Of a DNA stretch of 64,000 nucleotides, positions 20,801 through 32,500 are shown in pieces. A program made the position numbers and the translations under genes. Each line of letters opens with the position of its first letter. Within the stretch, counting starts at the first letter, position 1. The notes below the pieces were generated by a model. That model worked only from the letters and a program-made list of their open reading frames with translations, was not told the DNA's origin and did no database searches. This stretch comes from Parachaetomium inaequale (lineage: Eukaryota; Ascomycota; Sordariomycetes; Sordariales; Chaetomiaceae). The stretch is taken from the NCBI GenBank assembly GCA_033296685.1, contig MU854381.1:62001-126000 (forward strand), written 5' to 3'.

Positions 20801-22141
20801 ATGATCTCCTTCGAAGCAAGCAAGAAGATCTGCTCGCCGAAACAGGCAGCAAAACTCAGCCGCGCCGTGGCACCCTTCCTCTACCAAGCTCATGTCGTCG
20901 GGCTCGGATATCCTGCAACAATCCGTGTTGCCGCCATCACTCACCAACCTCGTGCCTCTAGGCAACCCGCCCCCTCCGGCAGACGGAACTTCTCGACGAC
21001 AAGTGCCAACCAGCTTCGAGATGTCTTTCCGGCCAAGGACACGGCCTTTATACGCCGGACACCCCCGGCATGGGAACACCCCGGCTACACCGAAGAGGAG
21101 ATGTTAGCAGTCACTCCTGGGCATAGGCCGCCCGAGACGGCGGGCGACTGGGTCGCATGGAAGCTGGTTCGCTTCGCCCGGTAGGTGCCCCAAGTTGAGC
21201 CAAGTTTGTAAAGCACGACTAACGACGAGCACAGATGGGCAACAGACTTTGCCACCGGCATTGGGCGAGAACAGCAGGTCGACATGAAGAACCCTACGAC
21301 CGCCGTAGCGGCAGAGAAACCATTAACCGAGGCTCAATGGGTAAGGGTCCCATTCTTGTTACACACCTGATGTGCTTTGGGTGAGGGCCGGTTGGCCAGT
21401 GTTGCCGCCGTGCGCACCCCTTTCATCCCTGAGGCTATTCCCAGCTTCCGCCTTTGAACAATCTTGACCACCCCCGACTACAGCATGCTTTAGAATAGTT
21501 TGCTAACTTACTTCCACTAGCTGGTGAGAGTCATTTTCCTCGAGTCGATTGCGGGCGTCCCCGGAATGGTCGCTGGCATGTTGCGCCACCTCCACTCCCT
21601 CCGGCGTCTCAAGAGAGACAACGGTTGGATCGAGACGCTCCTGGAGGAGTCATTTAACGAACGCATGCATTTGTTGATCTGTCTTAAACTGGGCTCCCCG
21701 GGCTTGTTTATGAAGACGATGATTCTGGGGGCGCAGGGCGTCTTCTTCAACGCCATGTTCCTCAGCTATCTGATCTCGCCGAAAATCACCCACCGGTTTG
21801 TGGGCTACCTGGAAGAGGAGGCGGTTCACACATATACCCGTATGCTCCGCGAGATCGAACAAGGCGATCTGCCGAAGTGGTCGGACCCAAGCTTCGAGAT
21901 TCCGGAAATCGCCGTCGACTACTGGCGGATGCCCGAGGGAAAGCGGACGATGAGAGACTTGATCCTCTACATCAGGGCCGACGAAGCGGGCCACCGCGGC
22001 GTCAACCACACGTTGGCCAACCTGAAGCAGAAGGAAGACCCGAATCCCTTTGTCTCCGAGTACCGGGTCGGCGAGGAAAAACACAAACCCAATGCGGCCT
22101 TGAAGCCGGCAGGGTACGAGCGGGAAGAGGTCATCGGTTGA
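20801..22141 (+). CDS. aod-1: Mitochondrial alternative oxidase
   Basis: Three exons: 20801-21180, 21235-21340, 21521-22141; 368 residues. The N-terminus is a basic presequence with a likely processing site around RRNFSTTSA. The four-helix di-iron core is complete: Glu170 (FLESIAGVPGM), Glu209 and His212 (NERMHLL), Glu261 (LEEEAVHTYTR), Glu317 and His320 (RADEAGHRGVNH). The enzyme oxidises ubiquinol and reduces oxygen to water on the matrix side of the inner membrane, bypassing complexes III and IV without proton pumping. The upstream CGG-N7-CGG element and TATA box suggest induction when respiration is blocked, as for Neurospora aod-1. Length and splice positions look normal; the orthologue name is transferred from Neurospora. 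Confidence 0.95.
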
Positions 22142-23998
22142 GATCGTTCTCGAAGCCCGACTTGGATGGCAGCATTCTCTTACACTTGGATTTATTTGGG
22201 CGTTAATGGTTCAAGGATTGGGTGGACTTAGGCGTTGTCTTCTCGGCGTTGGAATCGGATAGACAAGATACCCTCTCCTCTCTGGATACATTACGGGCGT
22301 TAGCGGGCTACAAAAACACGACTTGTTGGCACAATAGAATACTAGGTTCAGTCTTCCCTCGCACATGGCACTCTAGATATCTGAGGCGCATAGTTCCCTA
22401 TTTGAACCCTTCCAGTTACATTCGTATAGCCGATGTCGATGTTTTCTGTCGGGTAGCTAAACCAAAGGGGTGCAACAGAGCCGGATATTAGAGACCCCCT
22501 CCCCCTTTTTCTTTTCCTCTAATCCCCCATCCCTTCACCCCTCTTCCCCCTATCCTAGCATGTCGTACACAGCTGTTAAGGCAAACCCACATGCAGCCCC
22601 CCGCGACCTGCCGGCGCCTGTCGCTCAATGTATCAAGTCAATGCCAAGAAAGGTAAATACACGTAGGGCTGCAGGGCGTTCCACGGCTATCTCGCCGCTT
22701 GGGCATGCGGTTCGTTGGGCACAACGTGGGTAAATGCCGCCAGGGGTATGGTTGCACAAGAGTCAGGCGACCCGCGAATCAACCGGGCGTCTTCATATAC
22801 GAAGGTGGTTTGCAGGATTTCTCACCAGCCCTGTTGTTGATCATCATTCGTAGAAAGTCTTGAGACCGACGCACACGAAGAGGATGAAGACCGAGCACTG
22901 TTTTTACTGTGTCTGCCTCGCTGAAGTGGTCGGCCTTGACTGTGCGGGTTTTGTCACCCTTCCGTGGACGGTTTTAAGAAACTCAAGTGTTGCGTCTCAC
23001 TCATCATTCATGCCATGTTCTGGTTGCTCGAGAAGCGTGGGAACGTCACATTTTGTCATGTTGCTCCACAAGTCGTCCGAAGTCGAGCCCGTTTCCTTCG
23101 ATAGCAACCCTGTAGAGGGACCCAGGAAGTGCGACGCCCAAGGTGGCCGCTCCGCCTTCATAGGTACTCAGCTTGGTGCCCCGGCAACATTGGGCTCGAA
23201 GATGCTTGAAGGCAGGGCAGGCCAACGGCACCGGCGCCCAAAGCGCCGTGACAAGAAGGCTCCCCGCCCACCCTTGGTTCGAAGGCACGTTGTGAGACAC
23301 AGGGTGCTCAAACACAACTGGTAAACCCTGCAGCAATCCAGTCCAAGCCCCAACGCAGAGCGCTTGTCAAATTTAGATACTCAGTAGCACGCTAGTCTGC
23401 CGTCGCAGCAAACAACGTCTGGAGTTGATGGGGTGTTTGGCCGTGTTTTTGGCCTCATCCGGCGACCAGAGGTCGAGAAGCGCGGGGCAGAGAAGGAGCC
23501 GCGATGCATTGCGGGCTTGATGAGTTCCATTTGCGGAAGCTGGCCGTTCGAGGCTAGCCGGAAACGATTCGCTGGCGGGGGACCCACTCTTTGGCCCCCT
23601 GCGCTCGCTGGACCCGCACACCGGCCCCTCCACGCTCTGGTGTCTCCATCCTCATTTGGGAGCGCTGGAGAGGAGCAAGACACGGCGGCTACGAGGACGC
23701 GGGATTGCGAACCATCACCTCGCCCACGGCCGCGCCCAGTGCAGAGATCGCCGACCATCCCACCAGCCCACCAGAATATACTCTGCAGGGGAAGAGCTGC
23801 CAGCGAAGCCGCTGCCCGCTGCACGAAACCCAGGCGCGTCGTCGTCGCAGCACAGCCTCACAGCACTGCCACTGCCCCGGAAGGCTGATCGCAGCCCGCA
23901 CGCCAGTCTGCCTCGTGCCTCGCACTGCTTCTAAAGACAGAAACAACCACGTACCTACGTACCACGTCCTTCCCGATCGCGCGGTCCGGCACCGACCC
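22142..23998. other. Intergenic and long 5' region of crz1
   Basis: About 1.85 kb. The right third stays open in the crz1 frame from about 23591, so transcripts may have a long leader or, less likely, an N-terminal extension. A C/T-rich run lies at 22494-22560. No other gene is recognised. Confidence 0.5.
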
Positions 23999-26288
23999 AT
24001 GGACCAACAGCATCCCCAGGCCCGCGGGCGCTCGCCGTCGGCCACGTCTGCCGGCGGGGGTATAAGGCACGCCCACTCGCCGTCGCCTGCTCGCTTCCCC
24101 AATCCGAACGAAGCCTCATCCATCGGTCTCGGCGTCGGCCTTGTTGACCCAGCACTCCATCAGTTCCCCGCGACCCAGCCCGACTTCGCGGCTTATGACG
24201 CGAATGCCACCAGCTTCCTGAGCAACCAGCAATCTGCCCCGCAGCCCTTCTCGCAGCCCGGCCTTGCCAACCCCTCCGCCGTACCTGCGTTTGACCTGCC
24301 CCAGGAGTTCGGCCCCCCGAGCCCCGGCAGCTTTCCGCCGCAGTCTCAGCAGCAGCAGCAACCCACGCTCCTCGCGCCGACCTTTGGCGACGCCGACTTC
24401 ACCATCTTCCCGCCCACAGCGGGCGAACCGCAGTTCAACACCCCGCTATTTGGCAACGACGGCGGTCAGCAGCAGCTCTCCGCCCCAGAGCCCAACATGA
24501 TGGCTCAAGCAAACCATCTTCCTACCCCTCCCCACCTCCTCAACCCCGATCCGCAGCAACCTGGATCCGCGAACCACTCCCCCCGCTTCAATCAACACCA
24601 GTTCTCTTCGCCGCCCGGGAGGCACTCGAGGAATGTCTCCCTCGGTCCGGAGGCGGCCCTCCTTCCCGGGCAAATAGACTGGGCGCACGCGGGGCCTCAG
24701 TTCCAAGGGCACCGACGCACCGCTTCAGAGTACTCAGATGTCTCCTCGGCTGCGCCGTCTCCCAACCTTGTCAGCTCAGACACTTTTGATCATCTCGATC
24801 ACAACCACTCGCCGATGCAGCGGCCGCAGGATGCCGCGCTGTATCACGAGCTGCACGGAATCGGGAGCTTCAGCATCTCAGACAATGGCACGCACAGTCC
24901 GGGCCATAGGAGTCCATCGCATAGTCCTGCCATCTCGCCTCGTATACTTCCCCAGCAGCTGCCCGACATGGGCCAGCAGGGCAGCTTCTTGCTGCCGAAC
25001 CAGAACAACAACGCCTTTGGCCCTTCCTCGTACATGCAGGCTCCCCAAGAAGCGTTTCCTCAACTCCCACAAGAGACGCCGGACATGCAAATGCCAGCTC
25101 CGCCGTCCATCAATATTGACTTTGCGCCGACTGCCGTTCGGAGCGGCTTCGAGCAACCAAAGAGTCTCGATGTTGACTCACTTACCCCACCAGAGCGAGG
25201 TATGTAGCTTGGTTCCTACGTAGCTTTGACACGCCGTGAGAGACTGACACCGTCTTTTAGGCCGCGCGAGGATACAACGACCCCGCGCTGTCACGGACCC
25301 TTACAACAGTAGCGGCGCGCTCCTGAACGTCCACCGCAGTGCTTCAGCCTCGGGCGGTCTCTCCCCCGAGGCTGCGGCCGGCGGCCGGCCCGAGACCTCC
25401 CGCTCTCTGTCCCCGCTTGACCGCGCAGGCAGCACGGCGGCTAGCAGAAGGCGCCAGTCCACCTCGGCCGTCCCCAACAACGTCATGGCGCTCCGTCTTG
25501 TGGACCCAGACTACAACGGCGGCGCCCAGGGTGAGGGCGGCGGAGGCGGGGCAAAGCGCGTGCAAAAGCACCCCGCGACCTTCCAGTGCACCCTCTGCCC
25601 GAAGCGCTTTACTAGAGCCTATAACCTGCGATCCCATCTTCGGACACACACCGACGAGAGGCCGTTTGTGTGCACTGTCTGCGGCAAGGCGTTTGCACGA
25701 CAGCACGACCGCAAGCGCCACGAGGGCCTGCATTCCGGCGAGAAGAAGTTTGTCTGCAAGGGAGACCTCAAGCGGGGCGGGCAGTGGGGCTGTGGCCGGA
25801 GGTTTGCCCGCGCCGATGCGCTGGGCCGCCATTTCCGCTCCGAGGCGGGCCGCATCTGCATCAAGCCGCTCCTCGACGAGGAGATATCCGAGCGGATGAG
25901 GCAGTGGGAGGACGACCAGAGACAACATGCGCAGCAAGCAATGGCCCAGGGACTCGTCATGCAGCCGTCGGGCATGATGATGCCGCCCGGCATGGACCCC
26001 AACGCCGGCGGGTACCCGATGGACGCGAGCGGCAATTATCCGCTGCCGCAGGCGCTGTTGGCGCAGTATCCTGCCCTGGCCCAGATGAACTGGTCGGGGG
26101 CCGACATGGGCGGCGGCGGCAGCGGCATGGAGGACGAGCTGAGCGGTAGAAGTAGTTTCGATGCTAGCGACTACGATGACGCTGACGACGGCGGCTATGT
26201 CAGCGGGCCCGGCACCGGATTCGGGCAGGGTGGGATGCAGGAGAACTTCGGCGAGATGGGCTACGCTAGTGACTACGGCGGCCGCTGA
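23999..26288 (+). CDS. crz1: Calcineurin-responsive C2H2 transcription factor Crz1
   Basis: Two exons, 23999-25199 and 25261-26288; 742 residues. A long Gln/Pro/Ser-rich N-terminal half contains SPSPARFPNPNEASSIGLG and SRNVSLGPEAALLPG, typical of Crz1/CrzA, and a calcineurin docking site of PxIxIT type, PSINID (residues 369-374, bases 25103-25120). Two standard C2H2 fingers begin near residue 510 (FQCTLCPKRFTRAYNLRSH and FVCTVCGKAFARQHDRKRH), followed by a third, irregular finger (FVCKG...WGCGRRFARADALGRH). Calcium-activated calcineurin dephosphorylates Crz1, which then enters the nucleus and activates calcium and cell-wall stress genes. The frame is open upstream of the chosen ATG, but conservation begins with MDQQHPQARGRSPS, which fixes the start. 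Confidence 0.94.
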
Positions 26289-27293
26289 TTTCTTATCTTC
26301 CCTTTCTCTTCCTTTGGCTTTCTTGAGCCCTTGGCACGGGCCAACCACCTGATTCTCCAGACGCACTTTTTGGGCAAGGGTGGACTTGACCCCTTTTGGA
26401 ATTCATGGGGCCCCTTGGCTATACCTCCTCTTGGTTTATACTTGTTTCTCTTTCGGGGTTGCCCTCTTGGGCCGGGTCACCGGTTGTAGCGTGTGGACGG
26501 CGCTGTTCTGTTCTTGATGACAGTTATGATTCTGTTGGTATTTTTTGTTTTATCATGACGTTAGATGGGTGGTCACTTTGTTTGGGTCAGGCTCGAGGCA
26601 ATACGGAGGGCTGTCGGCGCTGCCACGGCTGTTAGGGCCCTGTTTTCTGTAGACTGGATTGCAATGCTTATAGATACAAGCCAGTATTCGGCTCTTGTCG
26701 CTTCTTCCAACACAATTAGTATGGTTCTTTGCATCAGCAACCCGGGGTCATCTTTCACCCGCTCGGCGTATTGTCTTTGACCGCCCGGCGTATTGATGAT
26801 TACAGATCCGGCAGCAAAAAGATTCCGGAACCCGGTGCTGCTCAACCATACCACCGTGCTTTGCTTTGGTGATGCTCTCGTTGGGTCTCGCGTCTTTGCT
26901 TTGTCAGTCGTTCACCCAGGTATACTACCCGGTCTGACAAAGTCCGCTATTTCCGGAGGATGGAAGCGTTGCCCACCAAGGCTAAATCCGGGGCATTGAG
27001 GGATTGTGATGGGGAAGAGGCTCACAAGTGACCCCGGCGTCCTCACTAATACTGCTCGAGTCAAGCCGGCAGGTCGTACGAGACGACAAGCAGTTCCATG
27101 TCACTGACATTATTACCAATTCCTCTCTCGAGACGATGAAGCGTGGAATTTGTAATCGGTCGAGTATTATAACTTAGGTCCTTCATCAGTGACTATAACT
27201 AACTACACCTCCTGCACACAGCTGGATACCTCTGTTCAGTTCGACAACCATCCCTCACAGGTCCTCATCCACAGCAACATAACCATCATCATC
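26289..27293. other. Spacer between crz1 and the reductase gene
   Basis: About 1 kb holding the crz1 3' UTR and the upstream region of the medium-chain reductase gene. No gene or RNA is seen; a short AT-rich TATTATAA lies near 27165. Confidence 0.45.
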
Positions 27294-28439
27294 ATGGCAC
27301 TTCCTTCAGAGATCAAAGCCGTCGTCATCACCAAGCCCGACACGGCCGAAGTCAAAACGGTATCCCTACCCACGCTTCCCGATGACTACATCCTCGTCCG
27401 CCCCACGGCCGTGGCCCTCAACCCAACAGACTGGAAGCACATCGCGATGGGCGAGAGCACCGTAGGCACCCGTGTCGGTTGCGACTACGCCGGCATCGTC
27501 GAGCAGGTCGGGCCCAAGGTGACCAAGCCGTTCGCCAAGGGCGACCGCATCTGCGGCATGGTGCACGGGGCCGACAAGGGGCGGCCCGAGGGCGGTGCGT
27601 TTGGCGAGTACATTATTGTCAAGGGCGACGTGCAGATCAAGACGCCCGACAACCTGAGCGACGAGGAGGCTGCGACGTTGGGCGTGGGCATCAGCACCGT
27701 GGTAGGTTCCCCCGAAGCTTGTTTCCTCAGTAAAGACACCGCTAACAATACCCCCCTCCCCTCGAAGGCCCAAGGCCTCTACCAAGCCCTCCAGCTCCCC
27801 CTCCCAGGCACCACCACCACCAGCAACCCCCCTCCCGAGATCCTCATCTACGGCGGCAGCACTGCCACAGGCATCCTGGGCATCCAATTCGCCAAGCTGT
27901 CAGGCTACCGCGTCGTGACGACCTGCTCGCCCGCCAACTTCTCCTACGTCCGATCCCTCGGCGCCGACGCCGCCTTCAACTACCACTCGCCGACCGTGGC
28001 CGACGACATCCGGGCGTGGAGCAAAGACCCCGACGCGCTGACGCTCGCGTGGGACTGCGTCGGGGCCGGCGACTCGCCCGTCATCTGCGCGGCCGCGCTG
28101 AGCCGCACGCGCGCGGGCCACTACCGGTCCGTGATGTTCTTCGACGACGAGGTCCTGCGCGCAGTGAATGACAAGGTCGATAACGGGTTCCGCCTGGCGT
28201 ACACCATATTCGGGGAGGCGTTTGACAAGACGTGGGGGGCGATGCCTGCTATCCCGGAGGATTATGAGTATGGGAAGATGTTTTGGGAGTTGGCGAGGGA
28301 CCTGTTGGCGCAGGGGAAGGTCAAGCCTGCTAGGGGGGACGTGAACCGCGGTGGGGAGGGGTTGGACGGCGTGTTGGTGGGACTGAGCGATTTGAAGGAG
28401 GGCAAGGTTAGTGGAGTTAAGCTGGTGTATACTATCTGA
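27294..28439 (+). CDS. Medium-chain dehydrogenase/reductase, enoyl-reductase type
   Basis: Two exons, 27294-27701 and 27768-28439; 359 residues. The 66-nt intron is a multiple of three and has no in-frame stop, but it has GTAGGT, a GCTAAC branch site and AAG, and its removal joins GVGISTV to AQGLYQALQLPLP, as in relatives. The N-terminal GroES-like domain has ALNPTDWKH and GCDYAGIVEQVG; the NADPH-binding Rossmann fold has LIYGGSTATGILGIQFAKLSG. The structural zinc-binding cysteines are absent, so this is a zinc-independent member, close to the fungal trans-acting enoyl reductases and zinc-binding-oxidoreductase-like proteins. No polyketide synthase lies nearby, so a stand-alone reductase of unknown substrate is most likely. 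Presumed cytosolic. Confidence 0.85.
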   Translation: MALPSEIKAVVITKPDTAEVKTVSLPTLPDDYILVRPTAVALNPTDWKHIAMGESTVGTRVGCDYAGIVEQVGPKVTKPFAKGDRICGMVHGADKGRPEGGAFGEYIIVKGDVQIKTPDNLSDEEAATLGVGISTVVGSPEACFLSKDTANNTPLPSKAQGLYQALQLPLPGTTTTSNPPPEILIYGGSTATGILGIQFAKLSGYRVVTTCSPANFSYVRSLGADAAFNYHSPTVADDIRAWSKDPDALTLAWDCVGAGDSPVICAAALSRTRAGHYRSVMFFDDEVLRAVNDKVDNGFRLAYTIFGEAFDKTWGAMPAIPEDYEYGKMFWELARDLLAQGKVKPARGDVNRGGEGLDGVLVGLSDLKEGKVSGVKLVYTI

Positions 28440-28662
28440 GCGGTTGCCGGGTTGCGTGGTCGTGGTGCAGCCGATGACGACGACAAGGATAGACAGATAT
28501 GCCCACGATGAATCTAGGTCTCCCATCCATCCGCTCCTGGCATCCGGGCTGAATGATAGTGCAAGCCGGGATTATAACGGGTATCTCATAAGGAATGTAT
28601 AAAAGGGAGCCCCAAGAAAAATACAAAGTTTTGTAAACACACAGCACATCTCCCTCTGGCGG

Positions 28663-29241
28663 TTACGGACCCGCGATGTCGCCTTCCCCTTCGTTTGACG
28701 GCACCAAGTTGTTTACCACCTGTTGTAGAAGCGCCAGGTGGGCACTCGAGAACCGCATCTTGACGAACGGCTTCACGAGGGCGCCGCACTCAATGTTGGA
28801 AATATCGACCAGCTCGTAGTCGCCGTCGCCAGGCCCGACTGCGGGCTCGGGCCCCTCTGTGACCTCCTCGCGCCGTCTCACTTCATAGCTGCTCCGCACC
28901 GTAACACCTCCCTGGGCGCGAGCGCAACAGCGGACACCGTGGTCGAAGCTTTGGAACACGCAAGGGATGGCCACTTCTTTGGTGGCCCAGGAACCGACAC
29001 CCGGGATGATGGGCACGCGGTCGTAGACGACGAAGGCCTGCAGGTTCTGGCCGTCGTTGCGAAAGAAGGGGTCGTTCGCCACCTCTTCCAGTTCCACAGG
29101 GCGCCGCTCGTATCGATCGAGGTACGGGTTTGGGGTGATGAGCGCTTCGTATGTCTGGAGGGCTGCGAGGACGGTCGCCGGCGGAAGCGATGCCGGGATG
29201 GGCACCCGAGTGATGATAGTGAAGGGCTCCGGTGGTGACAT
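28663..29241 (-). CDS. Conserved fungal protein, DUF7053-like
   Basis: Single open frame of 192 residues from ATG 29241, with good codon use and no introns. It opens MSPPEPFTIITRVPIPASLP and continues with VLAALQTYEALITPNPYL, a D-R-V-P-I-IPG turn, and CVFQSFDHGVRCCARAQGGVTVRSSYEVRR. This pattern resembles the small fungal DUF7053 family (start of FTxxTPLP type, central strand with a conserved basic/proline turn, SRPBCC-like alternation of strands), but I recognise it only loosely. No signal peptide or membrane segment. Convergent with the reductase gene, 223 bp between stops. Function unknown; the family link is tentative, the gene itself likely. Confidence 0.65.
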   Translation of the reverse strand: MSPPEPFTIITRVPIPASLPPATVLAALQTYEALITPNPYLDRYERRPVELEEVANDPFFRNDGQNLQAFVVYDRVPIIPGVGSWATKEVAIPCVFQSFDHGVRCCARAQGGVTVRSSYEVRRREEVTEGPEPAVGPGDGDYELVDISNIECGALVKPFVKMRFSSAHLALLQQVVNNLVPSNEGEGDIAGP

Positions 29242-32200
29242 GGTGATGACGGCTCTCCTGGGTCGGCAACTTGGCGAAGTCGAGGACGTCCTTCTGCGCA
29301 ACAGATACAATGTTCGGCTCGGGAATAAGGAGCCAGGCGTGAGCTTGGGGCGTCTTTGTCAAGTCGGCTTTGTTTTACCCAGCCAGCGGGTTAGCTAGTC
29401 GAATCGTGTTGGTCAAAGAACCAAGGCTCTGTTGGCGTCGCAAGAAAGCGAGGGTTGATGATCCAATGGTTGATCAAGGCTCAGTGCCGCAGATGGCAAT
29501 GGCAGAGGCTGCCGAGCAGCAGGGAGTGAGATGGCCAGCTTGGGAGTTATCAAAAGATATAACTGGCAATTCCCGGAAGCAGCTAAGTAGCATCTCACGT
29601 CATCTCTGGTCGGAGTGTTAGACTTCAGGTTTGCTTGAGACGCTTCAACTGTGTGAAAGGGATGCAAGGAGGTCCCTTCTGGTGTGATGGTGGGGTTGCC
29701 ACAGGCCACAGACAGGAATGTGGGCGCTTGGCGAAGGGGGATAGGGGCAACTCACACTGTGTCGGCTCAGGATATCCCGGTGTCGTCGTGCGCGCTTGCT
29801 TGACCCGTCTGTATGGTCTGGTCAGTTGCGATGCTTAACTGTGCTGCGCCTGCGGCGGTCTCGAAGCTGGGACGCACGGGGGTCATCTGAAACCAGCTGC
29901 GATGCTAATTGCGGTGTGGCTTGGCGGGAGGCATTCGGTCATCGGTCATTTGTTAGTTACCTGTGTGAGAGCACGGTCCCAGCATTATCTCCATCCATCC
30001 CCACTGGGCGGAAGATCCCGCAAGCAGCGTGTTCGTCACAGGGCAAGGCTGAGAAACGAACGCTGGGAGGTTGGATGCATCCGCCTTTGCTCTTTCCCAG
30101 CACCACGATGGCCGACAGGCGAAGGCGAGGTCGAGACGGCCCACTCGAGCGGATTCAATCTCGTCGTGGCCCAGCGCCGGTCGCCGAGTCACTCCATGTC
30201 CACGCCTCGCTGCAGCTGGCCGATTGGGCACCCAACAACGTGTCAAAAGGGAGGGGATGCGCACTTGAATCCCACTCTCTCGAAAGGTGCTGGCCAGTCG
30301 CGTGTTTGCTCTCGACAACAAATTCTGGCGGTGAGGAAGCATCATGCAAGCCCGAGGCCCCGTTTTGGGTGCCGGCTGCCCCACTGGCATGCTGCAGGCA
30401 TCGGTGGGGCCAGGGTCCCTGAGGCGGGCGGTTCCTTTCGCGGGCCCGTCATCGGGCTGATTCCAGCAAAGAAGAGCGGGGCAAGGCCGATACAGTCACA
30501 ACTCAAAGCTGAGCATCGAACGAGGGCAACCTCTTCAGCATAATTCAACATCGAACATGACCACCGCTCGACAGTAATGAATTTGAGCCTTGATGGAAAT
30601 TTACTGTCGACCATGTTGCAGTTTGTCCGCGGGAGCCGGCAGATGCGCGTCGCACGTCTCACGATGCAGCTCCCCTTTCGGCGACAAGAACGAACCGGAA
30701 CACCGCTCTCCCAGGACCCCTGTTGCCGCTGACGATGATGCCTGTTTTCTCACAAAGTAACTCGACCTTGTTTCCAGTTGGAGCCGACACCTTGCTACCG
30801 GCGCATGGCTGCCCAGTCTGCGACCTAGCAGTGCCCGCTGCCACCCATACGCGACAACCATTCGTGGAAGCAGTCGCGTGTTCTGCAGCTTGCGATCGGG
30901 CTGCAGATACATCGTTAGCATCCCCGGCCACGAGGCACTGCATGCCTGGCAGTGGATGCGGTGCCAGCGAGATCACGCAACACTCGACTATAGCGCGGTT
31001 TCTATAGCCGTTATGAGCGACCGACGCAACTGGCAGAGTTCCACGGCTTTTCATCTCGGCCTTCCAAACGGAGAGAGCTTCCCAGCTTTTCCAGGGCCGA
31101 GGGCCGAGGGCGGAATTATATCGGATAAGAAGTGATAGTCGCCTTTTCGGACGCCAGAATCATCCGGTCACAGCTATCCCGTCCTCGTGACACGGCCGAC
31201 GTCTTGAGGTTGGTGTGCAACGGGCAGTAGTGTTGCAACGAGCCGGCTGTGGGGCAAGGCTGTCTAAGTGGAACTTAACCGGCACATGGATCAAGTCCTG
31301 TACTCATCGCGGTCGCCATCCATTTCATCGATGCCATACGAGCAAGAGGGTGGAAGGCGGCCAGGACACGCCAGTATCGCGCTCGAGAATGTCACTTTCT
31401 CTGCAAACACCATCACCGACAAAAACACTTTCATCGTTACACACCAGGAAAATCACCGCCGGCTGGGGCCCGAGCATCGGGACTGTGACGGATGGTTCGT
31501 CCCAAACGGGATTGGAGCCCCCATCCATCCTTGGCACATGCCAGCCAATGGAAGCCCCTGGGCCCCAGCCATCCGCAAAAGATTCTCGCGCTGAGGTGGT
31601 GACAGGGACGCAGGCTCGCCGGTATTTACCCCACATGACACGCCCGAGAAGTGGGATGGTGGCAGGGATGAGGAGAGCAGGAAGCTCTCTCTGTGAAGGA
31701 GCAGCGGTTTTGTTCTTGATATGATTCTTGACTGCCATCCATCCGCTATCCCACGTCCACAACCAAAGCAACGTTCGACCGAGTTTCCACTTACATCTGG
31801 CCGTGGGACGGAACTGACGTCGACATCATCCCTGCATTGCTCCCGCACCCGCTGCCGCCCGCCGTTCGTGCTTGCAGGAGCCAGGGAGGAGGGGTGTACG
31901 GCAGGGTACCTACTCTCGGCCGCGCATGAATGCCTCATTTGGGGACCTCCGCCTTTCTGTTTGACGATCGGGCACCCGGCCACTCACGCGGCAGCCTTCT
32001 TCTTTTTTTGCCATCACCCGTCCCAGCTGCCCGAGGCAGCGGCAGCCGATTCGAACAGGACACATCGGCGGTGTGGTGGCACGACACGGCCAGCCTTGGA
32101 ACAACACGCCAATCCCCATCCCCCCGGCGCGTGTCTTGCCAGATCCCGCCCGACCATTGGTCCCGGCCACGCAGCCGTCTGCTGTGGGCGACGAATCTTT

Positions 32201-32500
32201 TCTGCTGCAGCAAGAGACAGTTGCTTCCGAAAAGGGGCACACTCTGATGAAGCGGTCTCGGGGTTTTGAAAATCTCTGATACCGCAGCTATTCACTTCGT
32301 TTGCGGCGGCACTCCCTCGCGAGACAAACGGCGTGCGATCCTCAGGGACTCTGCGACTCGAGCTACGTTCACCGCGGTTCCATACATACAATCGCTCTTC
32401 CCGATTCGCATCTGCCGGCCCTCGACCGCCAGAACACGGCAGCACCACATGTGTTTGACAGGAGCCGGCTGGCCTATCGTCAATTCATTCGACTGTCAAC
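29242..32500. other. 3.3-kb intergenic region without recognisable gene
   Basis: Upstream of both the DUF7053-like gene and the giant repeat-protein gene. Several open frames of 100-210 codons exist on both strands, but none has a domain, a conserved segment or supporting splice sites. It may contain long regulatory regions or non-coding transcripts that cannot be seen from sequence. Confidence 0.45.

Noticed and set aside
1..28439. A secondary-metabolite gene cluster (acyltransferase, enoyl-reductase-type enzyme, MFS transporter, Zn2Cys6 factor)
   Set aside because: The genes are scattered over 60 kb among housekeeping genes, and no polyketide synthase, peptide synthetase, terpene cyclase or P450 is present.
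31721..32269. A 182-codon open frame upstream of the giant repeat-protein gene
   Set aside because: No domain, mixed low-quality composition, overlapping frames of similar length on the other strand, and no splice structure.
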